From: Roseburia hominis
GTDB lineage: Bacteria > Bacillota > Clostridia > Lachnospirales > Lachnospiraceae
DNA length: 64,000 bases
Assembly: GCA_040702975.1 (NCBI GenBank)
Contig: CP159990.1
Location: 3,100,001 to 3,164,000, forward strand
Direction: 5' to 3'
In this document: positions 25,826-35,053 of the stretch, piece by piece
How positions within the stretch are numbered: the first letter of the stretch is position 1
How the letters are laid out: each line of letters begins with the position of its first letter
Program-made: the position numbers and the translations under genes
Notes under the pieces: generated by a model
What the model was told of the DNA's origin: nothing
Databases searched by the model: none
What the model saw: only the letters and a program-made list of their open reading frames with translations

Positions 25826-27415
25826 TTACATGAGCGGCGCGACCAGACGCAGAAGCTGTCCGTATATTTTCGTGTACTGGCTCCGGTTCCGCACCTCCAT
25901 AAGCGTCACTTTATGGCATTTTGCAAGCGTCTGCTGGAAATCCTTCTCGATATCGTAAACCACCGGATTATGGTAAATGAACACACCGCATTCAAAATGC
26001 AGGTAGAGGCTCCGGTAATCCAGGTTAACGCTCCCGACTGTCGCAGTGTCGTCATCGGAAACAAAAATCTTCGCGTGCACAAATCCCGGCATATACTCGT
26101 AAATCTGCACCCCATTCTCGATCAGCTCTTCATAATACGTCTTGGCGAGATAGAACGCGTAAGGCTTATCCGGAATATGAGGCATAATGATCTTCACCTC
26201 GATCCCGCTTTTTGCCGCCCGGGTGAGCGTTGTGATCATCTCATTATCCAGAATCAGATAAGGCGTCATAATATGCACGTATTTCTTGGCGTGATTCAAG
26301 ATGTGGAAATACACCTCTTCTCCCACATTTTCATTGTCATAGGGACTGTCCCCATAAGGGATCATGTACCCGTACTCCCGCCGAAAGCCGCGGCGCTTTT
26401 TCGTCAAATACTTTCGGTACTCTTCCGGAACCTTCTCGGTCACATTCCACATTTGCAGGAACATGATGGTGAAGCTCTGCACGGCATCTCCTTCGATCAT
26501 GATTGCCGTATCCTTCCAATGCCCAAAACGCTCCTTCTGGTTGATATACTCGTCCGCCAGATTGACGCCGCCTGTAAAGGCCACTTTTCCGTCGATCACG
26601 CAGATCTTTCGGTGATCCCGATTGTTCTGGCTGGTAGATAAGATCGGTTTGATCGGTGCGAACTGTTTGCACTTAATTCCCATTTCCCTGAGTTTTTCCG
26701 GATACTCATAAGGGAGCATGAATACGCTGCACATTCCGTCGTACATGAACCGGACCTCCACGCCCTGCTGCACCTTCCTTTGCAGGATCTCAAGAACCGT
26801 ATTCCACATGATTCCTTCTTCTACGATGAAATACTCCATGAAAATGAAATGCTCCGCCTTCTTAAGCTCCTCCACCAGAACCGGGAATTTGTCGTCCCCC
26901 AACGGGAAGAACTGCGCCTTTGTATTTCCATACGTCGGAAATCCCACCTTATGATAGAGGAAATGTGACAGATTGGCGTTTGCCATACGGCTGCTCCTCA
27001 TGGTGGACACGATCTCCTCATTCTGACGCATATAGGGCTCCGTCTCCATGCGCAGTGCCTCCAATCTTCCCCCGAGATACCGCGTACCAAGCTCCGTTTT
27101 CCGAAAAATATAAAACCCCACTCCAACGATAGGAACCAGCAGGACGAAAAGAAGCCACGTCTGCTTCGCCTCCGGATTGCCTTTATCATTCATAATATAA
27201 ATTACGGCGATCATCGTCAAAATAATGAAAATACCGTACATATAATTCGTGTACCCTTCCAGGTAGGTCAGCGAAAACAGCATCAGGCCGATTTGCAAAA
27301 GCAAAAGCCCGATCACCACCGCTGTACGGCTGTAAATGACTCCGAATACTTTATTTTTCGCTTTTTTACTCATACTCTGACTTTTATCGCGATGTCTGAC
27401 TTCCTTTTCCGCCAT
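25826..27415 (-). CDS. cls: Cardiolipin synthase (phospholipase D family)
   Basis: 529 residues from ATG 27415; an upstream in-frame TTG at 27439 is less likely. Two N-terminal membrane helices (~27-75), a third near 85-105, then two phospholipase D domains with HKD motifs: HRKICVIDG near residue 268 and HAKIFVSDD near 450. It condenses two phosphatidylglycerols to cardiolipin at the membrane. Stands alone; the gene on its left, purA, is separated by 250 bp with no clear terminator. Confidence 0.92.
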   Translation of the reverse strand: MAEKEVRHRDKSQSMSKKAKNKVFGVIYSRTAVVIGLLLLQIGLMLFSLTYLEGYTNYMYGIFIILTMIAVIYIMNDKGNPEAKQTWLLFVLLVPIVGVGFYIFRKTELGTRYLGGRLEALRMETEPYMRQNEEIVSTMRSSRMANANLSHFLYHKVGFPTYGNTKAQFFPLGDDKFPVLVEELKKAEHFIFMEYFIVEEGIMWNTVLEILQRKVQQGVEVRFMYDGMCSVFMLPYEYPEKLREMGIKCKQFAPIKPILSTSQNNRDHRKICVIDGKVAFTGGVNLADEYINQKERFGHWKDTAIMIEGDAVQSFTIMFLQMWNVTEKVPEEYRKYLTKKRRGFRREYGYMIPYGDSPYDNENVGEEVYFHILNHAKKYVHIMTPYLILDNEMITTLTRAAKSGIEVKIIMPHIPDKPYAFYLAKTYYEELIENGVQIYEYMPGFVHAKIFVSDDDTATVGSVNLDYRSLYLHFECGVFIYHNPVVYDIEKDFQQTLAKCHKVTLMEVRNRSQYTKIYGQLLRLVAPLM

Positions 27416-27750
27416 GTAAATCTTCCAGTCCTTTCCCAATTCCTTTGCCGTGCCATTCTTATTACAAATCTGCCGGAGCCATGGGTATGTTCCTTTTAAA
27501 ATAACGCCCTTTTAAATTCCCCGGCAATAATTCTCCAGCAATATTGTACATAGTAACACAAAACTCTCATTTCCTCAACTTTTTATGAAATCTGTCTTAT
27601 TTTCCGATTTTGCCTGCAGATTTTTAAAAAATTTGGTAATTTTATCCTATTTATAAAATTTTAACTTCCCCTTTTCCCAAAAAAGTATTACAATATAAAT
27701 GTTTATACATGCAAAAAAATGAGCATAGTATATAAGAAAGGAGTTACATT
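27416..27750. other. Divergent intergenic region, no gene seen
   Basis: AT-rich. It should carry the promoters for cls (left) and the YtxH-like gene (right), but I could not fix a convincing -35/-10 pair; AATATAAAT and TATAAG stretches lie near 27690-27735. Confidence 0.35.
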
Positions 27751-28485
27751 ATGTCAAAAAAATTTGGTAAGATTCTGTTAGGTTTAACTGCAGCCACCGC
27801 TGCAGGAGCAGGCGCATATTATTGGTTTAAGAAAAAATTCCAGTCCGAGCAGGAAGATGAATTCGATGAAGATTTCGACACCACGGATTTTGAATTAGAC
27901 GACGACCTCGGAGAAGTATCTCAGCGCGGATACACCCCGCTCAATCCTTCTCCCGCCGCAAAAGAAAAATTGGAAGACGCAAAGGACGCTGCCGAGGAGG
28001 CCGCTGAGAGTGCGAAGGAAGCTCTTGACGACGTTTCCGACGCCGCAAAAGATATTGCGGAGGACACGGTAAAGACCGTTAAGGAAAAAGCTGTCGATAC
28101 TGCAAAGATCGTCAAAGAAAAAGCAGTTGACACCGCAAAAGCGGTAAAGGAAAAAGTCTCTGCCTCTGCAAAAGCAGTAAAGGAAAGAACCGCAAGAGCT
28201 GTGGAGGAAGCTGACGCCGCTGTGGAAGAGAAATTTGCCGCCGCTGAAGAGAAAGCGGAAGAGGTAAAGGAAGAAGTAAAAGAAACGGCAGAGGAAGTAA
28301 AGGATACTGCCGAAACGGTTGTGGAAGCTACTGCCGAGGAAGCTGACGAAACCGCGGAAAAAGCCACTGAGACCGCTGCCGAAGCTGTCGGCACCGCCCA
28401 GGAAGTTGACGAAACCGCCGAAGAAGCTGTTCCGGATACAGCCGAGGAAGCCAGGGAGTCAAAGGAGGCTGTCGACGCAGAATAA
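27751..28485 (+). CDS. YtxH-like protein with Ala/Lys/Glu/Val helical repeats
   Basis: 244 residues, behind AGAAAGGAG. N-terminus is a short hydrophobic helix (LLGLTAATAAGAGAYYWF) followed by an acidic stretch and then ~170 residues of repeats of the type VKEKAVDTAK / AAEEKAEEVKE with an 11-residue rhythm, resembling LEA or apolipoprotein-like amphipathic helices. It is probably a membrane-anchored extended protein acting in stress or envelope protection, by analogy only. Strong composition bias means homology calls will be unreliable. A terminator lies at 28563-28596. Confidence 0.8.
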   Translation: MSKKFGKILLGLTAATAAGAGAYYWFKKKFQSEQEDEFDEDFDTTDFELDDDLGEVSQRGYTPLNPSPAAKEKLEDAKDAAEEAAESAKEALDDVSDAAKDIAEDTVKTVKEKAVDTAKIVKEKAVDTAKAVKEKVSASAKAVKERTARAVEEADAAVEEKFAAAEEKAEEVKEEVKETAEEVKDTAETVVEATAEEADETAEKATETAAEAVGTAQEVDETAEEAVPDTAEEARESKEAVDAE

Positions 28486-28562
28486 TTCAAAGCGTCTGCC
28501 AGCAAAGAAATTGGCCACAAAAATATAAACAATTGAAAAAACTGGCCACAAAAAAGAATAAC

Positions 28563-28596
28563 ATGCCGGGCACTTCCAACAGAGAATGCCCGGCAT
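28563..28596. terminator. Bidirectional terminator between YtxH-like gene and glnS
   Basis: Perfect 10-bp stem ATGCCGGGCA/TGCCCGGCAT with a 14-base loop, then TTTAAAA; sits between convergent genes. Two copies of TGGCCACAAAAA (28512, 28542) precede it. Confidence 0.8.
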
Positions 28597-28698
28597 TTAA
28601 AAACGCCTCTGCTTCAGAGACCCGGTCAAACCGGATTCCTGACGCAAAGGCGTCTTGCATTTTTCTTCTTTTACATTCTCTTTTGACTCTCTCGCATT

Positions 28699-30363
28699 CT
28701 ATTTCGGCAGTTTAAAGGAACTCTTCAAGGATACGATCCGGTTAAATACCAGCGCATCCGGGCGGGAATCGTGCGCATCTACGCAGAAATATCCCTGCCG
28801 CACGAACTGGAAGCTGTCGTATGCCTTTGCTCCCTCAAAGTTCGGCTCCACATAGATTTCCTTTACCGTAAGGGAGTTCGGGTTCAGATTCAGTGAACCG
28901 TCTTCTTTGTTATAAACGCCCTTCTCCTCATCCACCAGATTCTCGTACAAACGCACCGTCGCCTTCACCGCCTGAGCTGCGGATACCCAATGGATCGTTC
29001 CCTTTACTTTTCTTCCGGTAAATCCGCTTCCGCTCTTGGTCTCCGGATCGTAAGTACAATGTACGACCGTTACATTTCCATTCTCATCCTTCTCATAATC
29101 AACACATTTTACAAAATAGGCGTTCATGAGGCGGACTTCATTGCCCGGGAACAGACGGAAATATTTTTTCGGAGGTTCTTCCATGAAATCCTCTCTCTCG
29201 ATATAAAGCTCTCTTCCGAACGGAATCTGTCTTACGCCAAGCTCCTCGTTCTCCAGGTTATTCGGGGCATCCAGATATTCAATCTCCCCTTCCGGATAGT
29301 TGTCGATCACCAGCTTTATCGGGTCGATCACCGCCATCATACGCGGTTTTTTCAGCTTCAAATCCTCGCGGATACAGTATTCCAGCATCGCATAATCCAC
29401 GGAGCCCTGCGCTTTGGATACTCCGCAGAGGTCCACAAAGTTCTTGATCGACTCCGGCGTAAATCCGCGGCGGCGAAGCGCTGCGATGGATACCAGACGC
29501 GGGTCGTCCCAGCCGTCCACGATATGATCTTCCACCAGTTTCTTAATATATCTCTTTCCTGTAACGACGTTGGTCAGATACATCTTCGCGAATTCGATCT
29601 GGCGGGGCGGATTTACAAATTCACATTCCCGTACCACCCAGTCGTAAAGCGGCCTGTGATCCTCGAATTCCAGCGTACAGATGGAGTGCGTGATCCCTTC
29701 CACCGCATCCTCGATCGGATGAGCGAAATCGTACATTGGGTAAATGCACCATTTGTCTCCCGTATTGTGGTGGCTCATATGTGCCACACGGTAAATGATC
29801 GGGTCACGCATATTGATGTTGGGCGACGCCATATCAATCTTCGCGCGCAGCACCTTCTCGCCGTCCTTATATACGCCGGCACGCATATTTTCAAATAATT
29901 CCAGGTTCTCTTCCACGCTTCTGTTCCGGTAGGGGCTGTCCTTTCCCGGTTCCTTAAGCGTTCCTCTGTATTCCCGGATCTCCTCCGGAGTCAGATCGCA
30001 AACATAAGCCTTTCCCTTTTTGATCAGCTTTACCGCGCACTCATACATCGTATCAAAATAATCGGAAGCAAAATACAGATGTTCCTTCCAGTCCGCTCCC
30101 AGCCACTTGATATCTTCCTTGATCGAATCTACGAACTCCGTCTTCTCCTTCGTCGGATTCGTGTCATCAAAACGCATGTGGAAGGTTCCGTTATACTTCT
30201 TAGCCAAACCGTAATTCAGAAGAATCGACTTGGCATGTCCGATATGCAGATACCCGTTCGGTTCCGGCGGAAAACGGGTGCAGACGTGATCATACACGCC
30301 TTCCTTCAGATCTTTCTCAATCTCCTGCTCAATAAAATTCTTAGACACCACTTCTTCTGGCAT
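28699..30363 (-). CDS. glnS: Glutaminyl-tRNA synthetase
   Basis: 554 residues, complete. Class I synthetase with the HIGH motif in [16 protein letters not shown] near residue 40, [12 protein letters not shown], and EGWDDPR-like [21 protein letters not shown]-terminal two-barrel anticodon domain present. Odd: where the E. coli enzyme has VMSKRK as its KMSKS loop, this protein reads [16 protein letters not shown] is preceded by AAGGAGG. Interspersed repeat copy 3 lies 39 bases upstream of its start. Confidence 0.95.
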   Translation of the reverse strand: MPEEVVSKNFIEQEIEKDLKEGVYDHVCTRFPPEPNGYLHIGHAKSILLNYGLAKKYNGTFHMRFDDTNPTKEKTEFVDSIKEDIKWLGADWKEHLYFASDYFDTMYECAVKLIKKGKAYVCDLTPEEIREYRGTLKEPGKDSPYRNRSVEENLELFENMRAGVYKDGEKVLRAKIDMASPNINMRDPIIYRVAHMSHHNTGDKWCIYPMYDFAHPIEDAVEGITHSICTLEFEDHRPLYDWVVRECEFVNPPRQIEFAKMYLTNVVTGKRYIKKLVEDHIVDGWDDPRLVSIAALRRRGFTPESIKNFVDLCGVSKAQGSVDYAMLEYCIREDLKLKKPRMMAVIDPIKLVIDNYPEGEIEYLDAPNNLENEELGVRQIPFGRELYIEREDFMEEPPKKYFRLFPGNEVRLMNAYFVKCVDYEKDENGNVTVVHCTYDPETKSGSGFTGRKVKGTIHWVSAAQAVKATVRLYENLVDEEKGVYNKEDGSLNLNPNSLTVKEIYVEPNFEGAKAYDSFQFVRQGYFCVDAHDSRPDALVFNRIVSLKSSFKLPK

Positions 30364-30401
30364 GGTAAATCCTCCTTGAATTCTCTAAATCTATTAAATC
30401 C

Positions 30402-30448
30402 ACCGAGCTGAACGTCCGGTGGACGTTCACTCAGGTATGCATGGCAAC
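30402..30448 (+). repeat. Interspersed repeat, copy 3 of 6
   Basis: ACCGAGCTGAACGTCC, GGTGGACGTTC dyad, then AGGTATGCATGGCAAC. Unlike the other copies it is in a divergent gap, upstream of glnS, and has no clear terminator beside it. Confidence 0.85.
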
Positions 30449-30667
30449 TGCGCCATGCCACATACCTCTGGTACAATAGCATACTTCGCAGCTTATTTCA
30501 GTCCTGTTCTTAAGTTTACCATAATTTTTCCATAAGGACAACAATTTTTCCTTCTATGCTTCTTCACTGTGCTTTTTTGCTAAAGCGGACCACCACACCT
30601 TATTTTAGGTATATCTGCCGGCTAAACAGAGTTCCAAATCTTTTACCAATAGTTTTTCTCAATATGG
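30449..30667. other. Divergent intergenic region, no gene seen
   Basis: No coding frame. Near 30597 the text ACCTTATTTTAGGTATAT resembles 25794-25812 (ACCTTATATCAGGTATAT) and may be a decayed piece of the interspersed repeat. Confidence 0.35.
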
Positions 30668-30696
30668 TTGACTTTTCTAAATAGTGTTTCTATAAT
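30668..30696 (+). promoter_or_regulatory. Promoter of MATE transporter gene
   Basis: -35 TTGACT (30668-30673), 17-base spacer, -10 TATAAT (30691-30696). Confidence 0.8.
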
Positions 30697-30697
30697 T

Positions 30698-30745
30698 AAA
30701 GTATATACTTTATTCTATTATAGTGTTTTTAGAGTAAACTATAAT
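30698..30745 (+). promoter_or_regulatory. Putative operators downstream of MATE promoter
   Basis: A perfect 14-bp palindrome AAAGTATATACTTT (30698-30711) lies just after the -10 box, followed by an 8-bp inverted repeat ATTATAGT...ACTATAAT (30717-30724 and 30738-30745). Both are well placed for repressor binding; the regulator is unknown. Confidence 0.55.
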
Positions 30746-30782
30746 TTTGTTGAATTTTAAAAGAATGGGGGTCAAACAAACT

Positions 30783-32153
30783 ATGGCAAAATCTTCTGCA
30801 ACTCTTATGACAGAAGGTCCCATCTGGAAGCGCATCATCATGTTTGCGATTCCGCTTTTTTGGGGTAATGTATTTCAGCAGCTTTATAACACGGCGGACA
30901 CCTTGATCGTGGGGAATTTTCTTGGTAGTAACGCCCTTGCTGCTGTCAGTTCTTCCGGTTCTCTCATTTTCCTGATGGTCGGATTTTTTAATGGTCTTTC
31001 CATCGGTGCCGGAGTTGTGATCGGTAAATATTTCGGTGCACAGGATTACCGCAACCTGAAAAAGGCTCTGCACACTACCGTGGGATTCGGACTCTGCTGC
31101 GGTCTTCTCCTTACCATCATCGGTCAGATCGCCGCGCCGCAGATTCTGGTGCTTATGGGCACTCCCAAAGAGGTTCTTCCGAACTCTCTTATATATTTCC
31201 GCACCTATTTTTGCGGGGCCCTGGGATTCGTTATGTATAACTGCTTTATGGGTATCCTGCAGGCCTTAGGCGACAGCCGGCATCCTCTGATCTACCTGAT
31301 CATCTCTTCTGTGACCAACGTAGTTCTGGATCTGGTACTGATCGCCGGCTTTGGTTTCGGCGTGGGGGCTGCTGCCCTTGCCACCGCTATTTCCCAGTTT
31401 TTGAGCGCCGGCCTGTGTTTTCGCCAGCTGCTTAAAAATCCGGAGGAAATCCGCCTTTACCCGCGCGAGATTCGGTTATATCCGGGTATGCTCAGGCAGA
31501 ATATCTCGAACGGTATCCCGGCCGGTATTCAGAACTCGATTATCGCGCTTGCAAATGTATTCGTGCAGTCCAACATTAACAAATTCGGATCTTTGGCAGT
31601 TGCGGGCTGTGGCTCCTACTCCAAGGTGGAGGGGTTCGGTTTCCTGCCGGTGACTTGTTTCTCTATGGCGCTGACAACTTATATCAGCCAGAATCTGGGA
31701 GCGAAAGAATATGAACGGGCTAAGAAGGGCTCCATCTTCGGAATTCTCTGCTCTATTACCATGGCTGAGCTTATCGGAGTCTGCGTTTACCTTTTTGCTC
31801 CTTACCTGATCACGGCTTTTGGCGGGAACGCTGAGGCTGTCGCGTTTGGAGTGGCCGAGGCACGAACGATTTCCCTCTTCTACTGTCTGCTTGCTTATTC
31901 GCACTGTATGGCAGGTATCATGAGAGGGGCCGGACGTTCCACCGTTCCGATGTTTGTTATGATGATATGCTGGTGTGTGATTCGTGTATCTTACATATCC
32001 ATCGCCATTCATTTTATCCCGGTCATCAATGTTGTGTTCTGGGCTTACCCGATCACCTGGACCCTGAGCAGCACCGTATTTACGATCTATTATCTCAAAT
32101 CCGACTGGATACATGGCCTGGAAAAGCATAATAAGCTTACTCGGACAAATTAG
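30783..32153 (+). CDS. MATE family efflux transporter
   Basis: 456 residues from ATG 30783, preceded by GGGGGT; two in-frame ATGs upstream (30747, 30765) are possible. About twelve membrane helices in two homologous halves, with the family's MTEGPIWKRIIMFAIPLFWGNVFQQLYN-type opening (seen as LFWGNVFQQLYNTADTLIVG) and a matching second-half start (SNGIPAGIQNSIIALANVFV). Such pumps exchange Na+ or H+ for drugs or metabolites. Tightly regulated promoter region upstream. Confidence 0.9.
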   Translation: MAKSSATLMTEGPIWKRIIMFAIPLFWGNVFQQLYNTADTLIVGNFLGSNALAAVSSSGSLIFLMVGFFNGLSIGAGVVIGKYFGAQDYRNLKKALHTTVGFGLCCGLLLTIIGQIAAPQILVLMGTPKEVLPNSLIYFRTYFCGALGFVMYNCFMGILQALGDSRHPLIYLIISSVTNVVLDLVLIAGFGFGVGAAALATAISQFLSAGLCFRQLLKNPEEIRLYPREIRLYPGMLRQNISNGIPAGIQNSIIALANVFVQSNINKFGSLAVAGCGSYSKVEGFGFLPVTCFSMALTTYISQNLGAKEYERAKKGSIFGILCSITMAELIGVCVYLFAPYLITAFGGNAEAVAFGVAEARTISLFYCLLAYSHCMAGIMRGAGRSTVPMFVMMICWCVIRVSYISIAIHFIPVINVVFWAYPITWTLSSTVFTIYYLKSDWIHGLEKHNKLTRTN

Positions 32154-32202
32154 TTGCCTATATTCCTATAAAGAAAATTCAGTGAACCTTCTTTTTTAGG
32201 CG

Positions 32203-32252
32203 TACCGATTGAAATAAGGTCCACTGGATCTTCACTCAAGTATGCATGTCAA
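32203..32252 (+). repeat. Interspersed repeat, copy 4 of 6
   Basis: Degenerate: TACCGATTGAAATAAGGTCC, dyad reduced to GGTCCACTGGATC, then TTCACTCAAGTATGCATG. Between convergent MATE and tldE, with a terminator touching its right end. Confidence 0.7.
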
Positions 32253-32254
32253 AG

Positions 32255-32287
32255 AAAATGCCGCAGGATTCTTTCCCGCGGCATTTT
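32255..32287. terminator. Terminator between MATE gene and tldE
   Basis: Perfect 10-bp stem AAAATGCCGC/GCGGCATTTT, 13-base loop; serves the minus-strand tldE side and probably both strands. Confidence 0.85.
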
Positions 32288-32328
32288 CTCTGGCAAACTA
32301 TTCTGTATATTTGTCAGTCCTCCAAATA

Positions 32329-33657
32329 TTACAATCCGGAAACTACCAATTCTTTCACATAGATGGACGGTGCAATAATCATACCTCCATCTCCGTTGTT
32401 CATCAGGTAATCCTCTCCAATACCCTCGATCACCTGTAACATGTCATAGAAATTGCCTGCCACCGTAATCTGGTTGACGCTTCCGTCAATCTCGCCGTTC
32501 TCAATCTGATAGCCCTTGGAAATCAGTGAGAACTTGCCGCTCACCGGATCTGCTCCGGCGAACATACCATCGCAATTCGTGATGTAAAGTCCGTCTCCCA
32601 TATCACGCATCAGTTCTTCAAGCGGCTTAGTCTCGCCCTCCAGCTTCAGATTCGTAACGAACACTCCCGGTTTACTGCGGCAGCTTTCTTTAAATCCGTT
32701 TCCAGTAGACGCCACGCCATCCTTCTTCGCCTCTTCCTGATTATACAGGAACATCTGAAGCACGCCATCTTTCACGATCTCCTTACGGCTCGTCGGCGTT
32801 CCCTCGTCATCGAAGGCTCTCTGATTTGCTCCACCCGGCAGCTTCGGATCTTCCACAAGATTCACGATAGAGGAGGCAATCCTCTCGCCCTTCTTACCCG
32901 CCAGCTTGCTTAAATCCTTGTGAACCGTATCTGCCGCGAAATTCTTGACGAACATGCCCAGCATCTCGCAGATCACGCTGTTCTTAAGGATGACCGGATA
33001 GGTTCCCGTCTTAATCTGCTGTGCAGCCAGCATTCCTACGGCCTCGCTTGCCGCTTCCGTAGCTGCCGCCGACATATCCAGTTCTTCTGCAGAAAGCGCT
33101 AGAATCTCTCCACCTGCAATCTGCACGACTCCGTCCTTTTCCGCCTCTGCATTTACGCCGAAAAAGGCATATTTGTTCTCATCTTCCATACAACCGCCCT
33201 GATCATTCCGAATGGAAATCCTGCGAATAATCTCGCCGCACTGAAAATGATTGAACTTCTTCACGCCCGGATGTGCCGCGAGCGCTTCCTTCTCCGCCTG
33301 GATCAAACGCTCTGCAAGAATATCCACAGCCGTAAGCTGCTCCTGCTTCTCACACTTCACTTCTGTGAGCGCATTCACGCTGCCCTCTGCATCTGAAAGC
33401 ATCGCTACTTCTTTCAAATCCGCAATCTCGCCCTCGAACAGCTCCTTTGAGAAATCTTCTATATAGACATATCCTGTCTTACCCTGATATTCGCCCTGCA
33501 CGTAGCAGCCTGCCACTTCGCTCTGAAAATTACTCTCCGGAGCGCCCTGGTACACATTCACCGACACCTTGCGGACCTCCTCGGTATAGAACTGTAAGTT
33601 GCAGATCTCATGACTGTGGGCTGCTTCTGTAAATTCCTGAATAAACGTATTTATCAT
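32329..33657 (-). CDS. tldE: TldE/PmbA-type metalloprotease-like subunit
   Basis: 442 residues. PmbA/TldE family: it pairs with TldD to form a heteromeric protease that trims unfolded or modified peptides; TldE lacks the metal ligands. Recognised by the family C-terminus (GFKESCRSKPGVFVTNLKL; NGEIDGSVNQITVAGNFYDM) and by position: its ATG overlaps the tldD stop (ATGA). Last gene of a run that begins with the opp genes. Confidence 0.9.
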   Translation of the reverse strand: MINTFIQEFTEAAHSHEICNLQFYTEEVRKVSVNVYQGAPESNFQSEVAGCYVQGEYQGKTGYVYIEDFSKELFEGEIADLKEVAMLSDAEGSVNALTEVKCEKQEQLTAVDILAERLIQAEKEALAAHPGVKKFNHFQCGEIIRRISIRNDQGGCMEDENKYAFFGVNAEAEKDGVVQIAGGEILALSAEELDMSAAATEAASEAVGMLAAQQIKTGTYPVILKNSVICEMLGMFVKNFAADTVHKDLSKLAGKKGERIASSIVNLVEDPKLPGGANQRAFDDEGTPTSRKEIVKDGVLQMFLYNQEEAKKDGVASTGNGFKESCRSKPGVFVTNLKLEGETKPLEELMRDMGDGLYITNCDGMFAGADPVSGKFSLISKGYQIENGEIDGSVNQITVAGNFYDMLQVIEGIGEDYLMNNGDGGMIIAPSIYVKELVVSGL

Positions 33658-35036
33658 GACTTAATCCCTCCCACTGTCATATTGCTGATGCGGAGCGTCG
33701 GCTGCCCGGCTCCGATATATAATGCGCCGCTTGACGCATAACAGAATCCCTGACGCAGATCATAATCGTCTGCGACCATATCCACGTTCTTAAGGACAGT
33801 ACCTCCGTTTCCGATCAAGGTTGCTCCTCTTACCGGGGTGGTGATCTTACCATTCTCGATCAGATAGCATTCACCGGTACTAAAATTGAAATCACCTGTG
33901 GCCGGTTCTACCGAACCACCGTTGATCGCTTTTACGAATAATCCACGCTCCGTTGCCCGGATGATCTCCTCCGGCTTACTCTTACCCGGAGCAATATAGG
34001 TATTCGTCATACGTGCGACCGGAGCAAATTTGTAATTCTGCCTTCTGGAAGAACCTGTCGGTGCGAGGTTTGCACGCATACCATTCAGGCGGTCTACCAT
34101 ATAACTCTTTAAGATACCATTCTCGATCAGAATATTCTTCTGCGTCGGTGTTCCCTCATCATCTATGTGAAGGGAACCCCACTCATTTGCAAGAGAACCA
34201 TCGTCCACCAGCGTCACGATATCCGAAGCAATCTTCTGCCCCAGTTTCCCACAGAATTCCGATGCGTTCTTTGCGATCACGGTCGCCTCGAGGCTGTGTC
34301 CGCAGGCTTCATGGAACACCAGTCCGCCGAATCCGTTATCCACGACCACACTCATCTGTCCGCCGGGACAAGGCTCGGAATGAAGCACTACCTTGGCCTG
34401 TCTTGCCGCTTCCCGGGCACAGGCCTCCACATCGATCAAATCATAATACTCATGGCCTCTCATAGCACCCGGGCCGTAATATCCACTTTGAATATCATCG
34501 CCATTTTGCGCATAAGCCCCAATATAAAGACGAGTCTTTACACGGGTGTCCTGCACAAAAAGCCCTTCCGTATTCGCGATCTGGACTTCCTGCTCCATAT
34601 CCGTGAGCTTCACGCGCATCTGCACGATCTCCTCATCGTATTCCATACCTGCGCGAATCGCACGGCGAAGCGGCTCCATCCTCTTCTCTGACGGCAGTTT
34701 TGTCGCCAGAATCACGTCTGGACCCATAGAATAGATCTTCTTTTCACCAAGGGCAATTCGTGAAGTCTGCCCTTTCTTCATTGCTTTTGTCAAATCCTTT
34801 ACCAGACCGGACAGAGCTGCCTCTGTCCGCTGGTTCGTATATCCGTAGTAACAGTTTCCATCTTTGAACATTCGGATTCCGACTCCGCTCTCTCTTCCCA
34901 TCTGACACTGTTCTACCGTCTTCTGGGTCGCGAGGGTTTCCTGCAGGGTCTTACTCTCGTCATACACCTCAGCGAAATCCGCTCCTCTAAGCGCTGCCTC
35001 ATCCAAAATGTTCTCAATCATACCCTGTGACAACAT
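33654..35036 (-). CDS. tldD: TldD metalloprotease
   Basis: 460 residues. Catalytic subunit with the HExxxH motif in GLVFHEACGHSLEATVIA; the later RGLFVKAINGGSVEPATGDF and the glycine-rich end TPVRGATLIGNGGTVL match TldD. It acts in the cytoplasm on small or unfolded peptides. Starts 17 bases after oppF ends, on the same strand, so it is probably cotranscribed with the oligopeptide importer, which would deliver its substrates. Confidence 0.93.
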   Translation of the reverse strand: MLSQGMIENILDEAALRGADFAEVYDESKTLQETLATQKTVEQCQMGRESGVGIRMFKDGNCYYGYTNQRTEAALSGLVKDLTKAMKKGQTSRIALGEKKIYSMGPDVILATKLPSEKRMEPLRRAIRAGMEYDEEIVQMRVKLTDMEQEVQIANTEGLFVQDTRVKTRLYIGAYAQNGDDIQSGYYGPGAMRGHEYYDLIDVEACAREAARQAKVVLHSEPCPGGQMSVVVDNGFGGLVFHEACGHSLEATVIAKNASEFCGKLGQKIASDIVTLVDDGSLANEWGSLHIDDEGTPTQKNILIENGILKSYMVDRLNGMRANLAPTGSSRRQNYKFAPVARMTNTYIAPGKSKPEEIIRATERGLFVKAINGGSVEPATGDFNFSTGECYLIENGKITTPVRGATLIGNGGTVLKNVDMVADDYDLRQGFCYASSGALYIGAGQPTLRISNMTVGGIKS

Positions 35037-35053
35037 CGCTATCTTTCTCCTAA

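Noticed and set aside
24322..26641. Long plus-strand frames opposite purA and cls
   Set aside because: Antisense shadows of intact housekeeping genes.
27921..28532. 203-codon minus-strand frame rich in Ser/Ala
   Set aside because: Mirror image of the repetitive YtxH-like gene; low complexity and no start signal.
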